A DNA stretch of 11,898 bases from positions 1-11,898 of the forward strand of contig JAJYMR010000328.1 of NCBI GenBank assembly GCA_021786815.1, given 5' to 3'. This stretch comes from Deltaproteobacteria bacterium (lineage in GTDB: Bacteria > Desulfobacterota > Binatia > Binatales > Binataceae). Made by a program: the position numbers and the translations under genes. Shown here one piece after another: positions 1 to 7,764 of this stretch (within the stretch, counting starts at the first letter, position 1; each line of letters opens with the position of its first letter). The notes beneath the pieces were generated by a model, which saw nothing but the letters and a program-made list of their open reading frames with translations, did no database searches and had not been told where the DNA came from.

Positions 1-828
1 GCCCTGCTCGATCAGCGCCAGCGCCTTGCGCGCGAGCGGCACGAAGTCGGACTTGTGAGCCGACACGCCGATATTGTGGAAGCGGTTGTCGGTGAAAAGC
101 GGCGACGTTGGATTCCATCCGTGGCACGTCATGCACCGGCCGTTGCCGTTGAAAATCGCCCAGCCTCGCTTCTGCTGCGGAGTCAACGCGTTTTCGTCGC
201 CCGCCATGAAGCGGTCGAAGGGTGAGTCGAAGGCGATCTGCGTGCGCTCGTAGACCGCGATCGCCTTGACCAGGTCGTCGTAGGTCGGCGCGCGCCCGAA
301 GACCTTCTGGAACTGCGCGCGATATTCCGGAATCGAGTTGAGCTTCGTCACCACGACTTCCTCGTTCGGCATGCCCATCTCGACCGGGTTGAGAATCGGG
401 TCACGCGCCTGGCCTTCGAGCGTGTGCCGGCGCCCGTCCCAGAACTGCGCGATATTGAACATCGCATCGAGGACCGTCGGGGCGTTGCGCATCCCGAACT
501 TGCCGTGAACGCCCATCGACGTGGGCATCTGATCGGTGAAACCCTTGTCGGGGTCGTGACAGTTGGCGCAAGAGACCGTGTTGTCCACGGACAGGCGAGG
601 GTCGAAGAACAGCGTCTTGCCCAGCGCTATTTTTGCGGGGGTCTCGGGATTATCCGCCGGAAGCACCCATTGATAGAGCTGCGCGGGGAATCCAACCTGG
701 TTAGTGCTCTGCGGTTCGGCCAGCTTGCCCGGTTTAGGCGACGGCGTGGTGGCCCTGACCGCCTGATCCGCGGCGAGCGAGAGGCCGATCGCCGCGAGCA
801 TGATGAGCGCGAAGACTCTGCCGGACAT
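1..828 (-). CDS. Di-heme cytochrome c peroxidase (CcpA/MauG family), C-terminus cut off by window edge
   Basis: This is probably a periplasmic enzyme that reduces H2O2 with electrons from small c-type cytochromes. The first 276 residues are visible. A Sec-type signal peptide covers about residues 1-26 (hydrophobic FALIMLAAIGLSLAA). Two CxxCH heme-attachment motifs follow: CANCH at 87-91 and CMTCH at 232-236. Family landmarks are ALGKTLFFDPRLS (about 68-80), RNAPTVLDA (114-122), FWDGR (129-133) and DPILNPVEMGM (143-153). His108, in the segment PTSMGVHG, sits where Pseudomonas bacterial peroxidases carry the distal His ligand of the peroxidatic heme; this is my alignment by eye. The start is fixed by a very strong Shine-Dalgarno, AGGGAGGAG (841-833), 4 bases before the ATG. 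Family members run about 320-360 residues, so the missing end should hold the Met-ligand region of the second heme. MauG-like oxidases share the fold, so peroxidase activity is inferred. Confidence 0.93.
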   Translation of the reverse strand, partial: MSGRVFALIMLAAIGLSLAADQAVRATTPSPKPGKLAEPQSTNQVGFPAQLYQWVLPADNPETPAKIALGKTLFFDPRLSVDNTVSCANCHDPDKGFTDQMPTSMGVHGKFGMRNAPTVLDAMFNIAQFWDGRRHTLEGQARDPILNPVEMGMPNEEVVVTKLNSIPEYRAQFQKVFGRAPTYDDLVKAIAVYERTQIAFDSPFDRFMAGDENALTPQQKRGWAIFNGNGRCMTCHGWNPTSPLFTDNRFHNIGVSAHKSDFVPLARKALALIEQG

Positions 829-832
829 TGCA

Positions 833-841
833 CTCCTCCCT
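833..841 (-). promoter_or_regulatory. Strong Shine-Dalgarno of the cytochrome c peroxidase gene
   Basis: Read on the minus strand this is AGGGAGGAG ending 4 bases before the ATG at 828-826. It is the longest anti-SD match in the window and fixes the start. Most other genes here have weak or no obvious SD, so this gene may be translated at a high rate when induced. Confidence 0.7.
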
Positions 842-1047
842 GCATTGATTGCGCGGAGGCCAAGTCATTCCGCAGGCCGTCGGAACCTGGCGGTTCAATC
901 GGGACCGCGCTGCAGCGCGACGGCATCAGCCTTGCGGGCGGATTCCCGGACGCTCGGTCACAGGATCCGCTCATTAACCGAATTGCGCCTGTCCTATCGC
1001 CAAATCTAACGTTCGGAAATTCTTAAGTCCAAGCCGGTTTCAGGCTC

Positions 1048-1061
1048 GAACGGTGCCGTTC
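1048..1061 (-). terminator. Short inverted repeat downstream of the methyltransferase stop (weak terminator candidate)
   Basis: GAACGG-TG-CCGTTC is a perfect 6-bp inverted repeat 13 bases past the methyltransferase stop codon. A second, weaker hairpin (AGCC...GGCT, 1032-1045) follows. Neither has a run of U after it, so intrinsic termination is doubtful. The site could instead be an operator for the downstream peroxidase gene. The rest of the 246-base gap (829-1074) shows no convincing sigma-70 promoter. Confidence 0.25.
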
Positions 1062-1074
1062 CGGAGCAGGGAAA

Positions 1075-2148
1075 CTAGGGCCGGATTTCGTACAGCGCGG
1101 AGAACAGATCATCGATCGGCAGGCGGCGGAATTGGCCGAAGCCGGCCTCGGTGGTCAGTTCGCGCGCCTTCGGCTCGCCCATCATCGCGCCGATCCCCGC
1201 TCCGCCCTCGGCGAGCGACACCGTCATGCAGTAAAGCGTGCTTACCGAGTACATCATGCGGCCCTTCGCATTGATGTTCTCTTCGACGTTCGGCGAGACG
1301 TTCATCTCGAGCATCAGATACGTCCCGTTGGGCTTGAGCGAGCGCCGAATCGAGCGCAGCAGCGCAGCCGGATCGGCCGAATCATGAACCACGTCGAAGG
1401 TCGAGACGAAGTCGAAGCGCGCTTCGGGAAGTCTCGTGCCGTCGCGAACCTCGAAGGTGACGCGGTCCGACACGCCGGCCGCCTCGGCGCCGGCGCGAGC
1501 GCGCTCGATGGAGACGGGATGGACGTCGTAGCCGTAAACGCGCGTGTTGGGAAACGCTTTGGCCAGCGTGATTGCGGCGCGTCCGCTGCCGCATCCCACA
1601 TCCGCGGCGGTTGCGCCGGCGCCGAGCGCCTCGACGACGTGGGGCATCGTGGGAAGCCATTTGCGGATGAGTTGATGGCGGTACATTCCGGCCGACGAAC
1701 GCTCCATCGCGTGAAACGTTTCCGGCGGATATTCGCTCTGGCTCACGCCTTTGCCGGTGCGGAAGGCGTCCGCGACGCGTGGCGCCATCGTGACGTTCGG
1801 CACGACCATCTGGATGAACCCGCCCATGAAAAAGGGCGAGTCCTCATTGGCGAGCACCATCGCATGCTCGGCCGGCATCATGTAGGCGCGCTCTTTCGGC
1901 TCGTAGAGCACGTAGCCCGCCGCGGCCATCGCGCCGAGCCATTCGCGCAAGTAGCGCTCGCTCAGTCCGGTGCGGCGCGAAAGCTCTTCGCTTGTTAACC
2001 ATTCGCCCGACGAGAGGGCCCTGAAGATCCCAAGCCTGTCACCGATATAGGTCAGTGCGCCGAGCATCGCGGCGCCCAGGTCGGTGGTGATCTGGTTCAG
2101 GAACTTCCTGGTCTTGTTCCAGTCGATGGTCTTGCTGTCGTCCCCCAT
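1075..2148 (-). CDS. Class I SAM-dependent methyltransferase with N-terminal winged-helix domain
   Basis: The 357-residue protein has two parts. Residues about 20-90 form a winged-helix dimerisation-type domain (LTSEELSRRTGLSERYLREWL at 51-71). The rest is a Rossmann methyltransferase domain. Motif I is DVGCGSGRA (183-191), the ribose-binding acidic residue is in YGYDVH (205-210), and FDVVHD (251-256) is the motif IV region. This layout is common in uncharacterised methyltransferases of mycobacteria and uncultured soil bacteria, usually annotated only as class I SAM-dependent methyltransferase. The winged helix is probably for dimerisation or substrate binding, not DNA binding. An in-frame start exists upstream at 2277, but the first 43 residues it adds are low-complexity, Arg/Gly-rich and unlike the family. 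The ATG at 2148 has GGGGAAG just upstream and begins where homologues begin. The substrate is unknown. Neighbours (proton pump upstream, peroxidase downstream) do not point to one. Confidence 0.9.
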   Translation of the reverse strand: MGDDSKTIDWNKTRKFLNQITTDLGAAMLGALTYIGDRLGIFRALSSGEWLTSEELSRRTGLSERYLREWLGAMAAAGYVLYEPKERAYMMPAEHAMVLANEDSPFFMGGFIQMVVPNVTMAPRVADAFRTGKGVSQSEYPPETFHAMERSSAGMYRHQLIRKWLPTMPHVVEALGAGATAADVGCGSGRAAITLAKAFPNTRVYGYDVHPVSIERARAGAEAAGVSDRVTFEVRDGTRLPEARFDFVSTFDVVHDSADPAALLRSIRRSLKPNGTYLMLEMNVSPNVEENINAKGRMMYSVSTLYCMTVSLAEGGAGIGAMMGEPKARELTTEAGFGQFRRLPIDDLFSALYEIRP

Positions 2149-2198
2149 GACTTCCCCGAAGAGGCGAAATTCCCCTTTTTTGCCCCTCCCGCCGCGGC

Positions 2199-2207
2199 AC
2201 CATAGCA
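2199..2207 (-). promoter_or_regulatory. Extended -10 promoter of the methyltransferase gene
   Basis: Minus-strand TGC-TATGGT is an extended -10 with the TG dinucleotide. It would start transcription near 2192 and give a leader of about 44 bases. No good -35 lies 16-18 bases upstream (TTGGAG is at 20). The surrounding sequence, AAATCTGCTATGGTG, is nearly repeated in front of the ATPase gene, which raises confidence. Confidence 0.45.
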
Positions 2208-2286
2208 GATTTCCAAGCCTCGCGCTCCAACCGCGCTTGCGGTTCGATACGAACACCGGACTACCGCACGGGGGCACAGACCGCGC

Positions 2287-4641
<2,355 letters not shown>

Positions 4642-4724
4642 TGCGTCGCTCAAGAATTGATGAAGCGAGCCGCCAATTGGCGCACGCCTGTTATCCGGAT
4701 GCGATCCAGTTCCCCCGCGAGCAC

Positions 4725-4733
4725 ACGATACCA
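4725..4733 (-). promoter_or_regulatory. Extended -10 promoter of the proton ATPase gene
   Basis: Minus-strand TGG-TATCGT, inside GTTGAAATCTGGTATCGTG, matches the extended -10 form and closely resembles the methyltransferase promoter. Transcription would begin near 4718, giving a leader of about 77 bases to the ATG. No -35 hexamer is visible at normal spacing. Confidence 0.42.
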
Positions 4734-4768
4734 GATTTCAACGCTCCCTGCCGAAACGTCCGGCAATC

Positions 4769-4788
4769 GGCGGTTTCGCGATACCGCC
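4769..4788. repeat. Perfect inverted repeat GGCGGT-N8-ACCGCC in the divergent control region (possible operator)
   Basis: Two 6-bp arms (4769-4774 and 4783-4788) flank an 8-base centre. The site lies upstream of the ATPase -10 and upstream of the putative promoter of the plus-strand operon, a good place for a shared regulator. Two overlapping weaker repeats lie nearby: TGCCG/CGGCA at about 4750-4766 and CGAAAC/GTTTCG at about 4753-4779. No regulator gene is in the window. As RNA on the plus strand the site would be a short hairpin without a U-tract, so it is not a terminator. Confidence 0.35.
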
Positions 4789-4811
4789 CGGTTCCGATTC
4801 GCGGCGACTGG

Positions 4812-4840
4812 TTGTGCCATGGGCCGGAGTGCGCTACTTC
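4812..4840 (+). promoter_or_regulatory. Weak sigma-70-like promoter candidate for the crotonase operon
   Basis: TTGTGC (4812-4817), a 17-base spacer and TACTTC (4835-4840) are placed correctly for a start near 4847, giving a leader of about 19 bases. Both hexamers are poor matches, so this is only a positional candidate. Confidence 0.22.
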
Positions 4841-4852
4841 CGCGAATTGATC

Positions 4853-4858
4853 AAGGAG
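4853..4858 (+). promoter_or_regulatory. Shine-Dalgarno of the enoyl-CoA hydratase/isomerase gene
   Basis: AAGGAG lies 7 bases before the ATG at 4866, the ideal spacing, and fixes the start of the first gene of the operon. Confidence 0.7.
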
Positions 4859-4865
4859 AGCGGTC

Positions 4866-5699
4866 ATGGCTGAAACGAGCGAAACGAAGCAGAAGGACAC
4901 ACGCCAATTCGAGACTATAAAGGTCGAAGTCGAGGGGCCTCTGGGCAGACTCGTCCTGAACCGGCCCGAGCGGCTCAACGCAATCAACGCGACAGTGTTG
5001 CAGGAACTTGCCGAGGCGGCGCGATGGTTCGATACGCATCGCGAGCTTCGGGTGGTAATCGTAAGCGGTGCGGGCCGCGCGTTCAGCGCGGGTGCCGACC
5101 TTAAGGATTCGCCTGCGGCCGAAGGCTTTGCACGGTCGGGCCGGAGCTGGCTTTACCGGCGGGAGGTCGGGCAATACGGGCTTCGCGCGGCCGACGCGCT
5201 GGAACAGATGCGCGCGGTGACGATCGCGAAGGTTCACGGCTACGCGGTCGGCGGTGGCCTGGTCCTGGTGGCGGTGTGCGATTTGCGGGTTGCCGCCGAC
5301 GATACGGTCTTCTCGATTCCCGAGGTGGACATCGGGCTTCCGCTCGCGTGGGGCGGAATTCCGCGGCTGGTGCGCGAGATCGGTCCGGCGATGGCCAAGG
5401 AACTCGTGATGACTTGCCGGCGTTTCAGCGCCGCCGAAGCAAAGGCGATCGGGTTTCTTAACCGCGTCGTTGCGCCCGCGCGGCTCGAGGCCGAGGTCAA
5501 TCAGCTTGCCGCGGAACTGATCGCGAAGCCGTCGGTTCCGGTCGCCGTCACCAAGGAACACGTCAACGCGGTGACGCGCGTGATGGGCGCGGGCCTTACG
5601 CCGTTTGCCGACGGCGACGTGCTGCTTGCCGCTGCCGCAGACGAGGAATCGCGGGATTCCGCGCGCGCCTACATGGAGGCGACGTTCAAAAAGAAGTGA
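4866..5699 (+). CDS. Enoyl-CoA hydratase/isomerase (crotonase) family protein
   Basis: The 277-residue cytoplasmic protein has the full crotonase core. The start segment LVLNRPERLNAI is at 29-40. The first oxyanion-hole and CoA-binding loop is AFSAGADLK (72-80). The second oxyanion loop is GYAVGGG (125-131). FSIPEVDIGLPLAWGGIPRL (149-168) follows. Glu153, in IPEVDIG, matches the second catalytic Glu of hydratases (rat Glu164). The first (rat Glu144, in GGGCELAMMCD) is replaced: the segment reads GGGLVLVAVCD with Val133 there. One-glutamate crotonases include enoyl-CoA isomerases and other non-hydratase members, so plain 2-enoyl-CoA hydration is not assured. The gene leads a co-directional set with an O-methyltransferase-fold protein and a FabK-like flavoprotein, pointing to a dedicated acyl-CoA pathway. 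The acidic, Lys-rich N-terminal extension (about 1-18) is slightly longer than usual. Confidence 0.93.
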   Translation: MAETSETKQKDTRQFETIKVEVEGPLGRLVLNRPERLNAINATVLQELAEAARWFDTHRELRVVIVSGAGRAFSAGADLKDSPAAEGFARSGRSWLYRREVGQYGLRAADALEQMRAVTIAKVHGYAVGGGLVLVAVCDLRVAADDTVFSIPEVDIGLPLAWGGIPRLVREIGPAMAKELVMTCRRFSAAEAKAIGFLNRVVAPARLEAEVNQLAAELIAKPSVPVAVTKEHVNAVTRVMGAGLTPFADGDVLLAAAADEESRDSARAYMEATFKKK

Positions 5700-5737
5700 T
5701 TCACAACGGGAGCCGCCGCCTCCGGGGAGCGTTTTCG

Positions 5738-6748
5738 ATGAGCGAGGAAAGAATCGACACCGTCCGTCTTCAAAATCTGGCCTACGGCTACCGCCAGTCA
5801 GCGACCCTGGTCGCGGCAATCGAAATCGACCTGTTTACGAAGATCGCCGAGGGCTCGCGAACCGTCGGGCAGCTCGCGTCGAGCCTCGATATCGCGCCGG
5901 TCAACGCGGAGCGGCTTCTGGTTGCGTGCGCTGCTCTCGGGTTGGTGGTCAAGAACGGCGACGAATACTCCAACGCGCCCGACGTCGAGCGGTTCCTGGT
6001 CAAGGGCGCGAAGAACTACGCGGGGCCGTGGCTGACCACGATGGGGCGAAGCGACTACGCCGAGTGGAACAAACTCGCGACATTCCTTCGCCGCAAGGAA
6101 CCACCGCGCATCCTCGGCACCTACGAAAATTTCACGGTTGAGGACGCGCGCAAACTCCATCGCGCGACCTTCAGTATCGGGATGGGCGCGGGACGGCGCT
6201 TCGCCCGACAGGTCGATTTGTCGAAGCGAAGCATGATTCTCGACCTGGGCGGCGGCTCGGGATGCTACTGTATTGCGGCGGCTGAGAAGAATCCGCAAAT
6301 CAAGGCCGTCGTCTTCGACCTTCCTAGCGTCGCGGTGGTTGCGAACGAATATATCGCGCAATGCGGATTCTCCGACCGTATCAAGGCGGTCGGCGGCGAT
6401 TTTACGAAAGATCAGTTTCCCGAGGGCGCCGACGTCGTGACGATGGCGAGCAATCTGCCCCAGTACAGCCCGGACATAATCAAAGGCGTTGTGCGCAAGG
6501 CGTTCGAGGCGCTTAGACCGGGCGGCGAGATGCACCTTATCGGCGAGATGCTGAACGACGCGAAGACCGGTCCGCTCGGACCTGCGCTATGGGGGCTCAA
6601 CGAGGCGATTTACTTGAGCACCGGCGTGGCGCATTCGGAGGCCGAGGTGAGCGGCTATCTGAAGGACGCGGGTTTCGTTCGGGTGAGCGCCAACGAGTTT
6701 GTCCCGGGCTCGCTTACGCGCGTGACCGGCTTCAAGCCGGAGGCTTGA
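5738..6748 (+). CDS. O-methyltransferase-fold (Methyltransf_2-like) SAM-dependent methyltransferase
   Basis: The 336-residue protein has the two-part build of acetylserotonin/hydroxyneurosporene (CrtF-like) O-methyltransferases. A helical, winged-helix dimerisation domain covers about 8-90 (RTVGQLASSLDIAPVNAERLL, about 41-61). The C-terminal Rossmann domain has motif I LDLGGGSGCY (168-177), VVFDLPSV (191-198) and GDF (220-222). In typical members a catalytic His follows (LHDW-type motif). Here the segment is SNLPQYSPD (238-246), with Pro241 in the His position, so base catalysis must differ or be unneeded. The ATG at 5738 follows GGGGAGC at about 8 bases. A GTG at 5696, overlapping the upstream stop, would add 14 residues with no family likeness. 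It is probably co-transcribed with the crotonase (38-base gap) and the flavoprotein (8-base gap). The acceptor substrate is unknown. Confidence 0.9.
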   Translation: MSEERIDTVRLQNLAYGYRQSATLVAAIEIDLFTKIAEGSRTVGQLASSLDIAPVNAERLLVACAALGLVVKNGDEYSNAPDVERFLVKGAKNYAGPWLTTMGRSDYAEWNKLATFLRRKEPPRILGTYENFTVEDARKLHRATFSIGMGAGRRFARQVDLSKRSMILDLGGGSGCYCIAAAEKNPQIKAVVFDLPSVAVVANEYIAQCGFSDRIKAVGGDFTKDQFPEGADVVTMASNLPQYSPDIIKGVVRKAFEALRPGGEMHLIGEMLNDAKTGPLGPALWGLNEAIYLSTGVAHSEAEVSGYLKDAGFVRVSANEFVPGSLTRVTGFKPEA

Positions 6749-6756
6749 GAACGGCG

Positions 6757-7761
6757 ATGTTTCACACCGTACTGTGCGATCTACTGGGCATCCGGTACCC
6801 GATAATCCAGGGCGCGATGCAGGGCGCGGGCGGACCGCGCCTGGTCGCCGCCGTCAGCGAGGCGGGCGGGCTTGGAGTCCTGCCGACCTTCGGTGGCACC
6901 GAAAAGGATCTGCGCGACGATATCGAGAAGACGCGCGCGCTCACTGGGCGTCCGTTTGCAGTCAATATCACGCCGATTGGGCGCGCCTTTACCGAGTCGC
7001 GTGCCGCTATCTGTGTCGAGATGGGTGTTCCCATCGTCACCACGGGGCGCGGCGATCCGGGCAGCAATATCGTGCAGAAACTGAAAGAGGCGGGAACGAT
7101 CGTGCTGCCGGTCGTGCCGTCGGTGCATCATGCGCTTCGCGTCGAGGCCGAAGGCGCGGACGCGATAATCGCCTCGGGGATGGAAGCGGGCGGGCACGTC
7201 GGTCGCGTCTCGACGATGCCGCTCGTGCCGCAGGTGGTCGACGCAGTGAAAGTCCCAGTTGTGGCCGCGGGCGGGATCGGCGACGCGCGCGGCCTGCTCG
7301 CGGCGCTTGCGCTCGGCGCATGCGGAATACAGCTTGGCACCCGGTTTATGGCGACAGTCGAAGGCGAGTGCGCCGACTGGATGAAACAGCGTCTGCTTGA
7401 AATTGACGAGACCGGCACGATGATATCGTCGCTGATGACCGGAAAGCCGGTTAGAGCGTTCGCGACGCGTATCCTGCGCGAGTACGAGCAGGCGCTTGCG
7501 CATACGGATTCGGCTGAAGAGCGGGGCGAGTTGCGCACGCGCTATCTGAAAGAGCTTCGGAACGCTCCGGTCGAGGAGCGCACGATGGCGGCGGGCGAGA
7601 TCGCCGGGATGATTCGCGATATCCGCACGGTGCGCGAACTTATCGAGGGGATTATCGAAGAGGCCGCAACGCTGGCCGAAAAGCTCTACCGCGTGAGCCG
7701 GGCGGAGGGCGGCGGAAAACCGTTGAACATCCGGCACCGCGCGAGAGCGTCGGAGAGCTGA
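6757..7761 (+). CDS. FabK-like enoyl reductase / nitronate monooxygenase family FMN flavoprotein
   Basis: This is a 334-residue TIM-barrel FMN protein. It begins with the family opening LLGIRYPIIQGAM (9-21) and AVSEAGGLGVL (32-42). ASGMEAGGHVGR (139-150) contains His147, the conserved active-site His. The phosphate-binding loop is AAGGIGDARG (170-179), followed by LGTRFMA (193-199). The family contains two activities that names often confuse: nitronate monooxygenase, and FabK, the flavin-dependent enoyl-ACP reductase II. Several stretches resemble FabK from memory, notably IVTTGRGDP, LPVVPSV and the C-terminal AAGEIAGMIRDIRTVRELIEG (278-298). I therefore lean to an enoyl-thioester reductase, which also fits a neighbour with a crotonase fold. 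A longer upstream start at 6589 would overlap the methyltransferase gene and is rejected. GGAGG (6739-6743) lies 13 bases before this ATG, so coupling with the previous gene is likely. Its stop is 3 bases from that of the convergent polymerase. Confidence 0.9.
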   Translation: MFHTVLCDLLGIRYPIIQGAMQGAGGPRLVAAVSEAGGLGVLPTFGGTEKDLRDDIEKTRALTGRPFAVNITPIGRAFTESRAAICVEMGVPIVTTGRGDPGSNIVQKLKEAGTIVLPVVPSVHHALRVEAEGADAIIASGMEAGGHVGRVSTMPLVPQVVDAVKVPVVAAGGIGDARGLLAALALGACGIQLGTRFMATVEGECADWMKQRLLEIDETGTMISSLMTGKPVRAFATRILREYEQALAHTDSAEERGELRTRYLKELRNAPVEERTMAAGEIAGMIRDIRTVRELIEGIIEEAATLAEKLYRVSRAEGGGKPLNIRHRARASES

Positions 7762-7764
7762 GCG

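Noticed and set aside
424..1026. Plus-strand frame of 200 codons over the start of the peroxidase gene
   Set aside because: It begins with GTG inside the peroxidase gene, has no SD and has low-complexity Arg-rich content. The minus strand there has heme motifs, a signal peptide and a strong SD.
2149..2277. Upstream extension of the left methyltransferase to 2277
   Set aside because: The extra 43 residues look like translated leader and would cover the likely promoter. The ATG at 2148 has a usable SD and starts where homologues start.
4851..5819. Minus-strand frame of 322 codons opposite the crotonase
   Set aside because: No recognisable domain; the plus strand has all crotonase loops and a well-placed ribosome-binding site.
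6589..6756. Upstream extension of the FabK-like gene to 6589
   Set aside because: The added 56 residues are Arg/Gly-rich, overlap the methyltransferase gene, and precede a start (6757) that matches the family N-terminus exactly.
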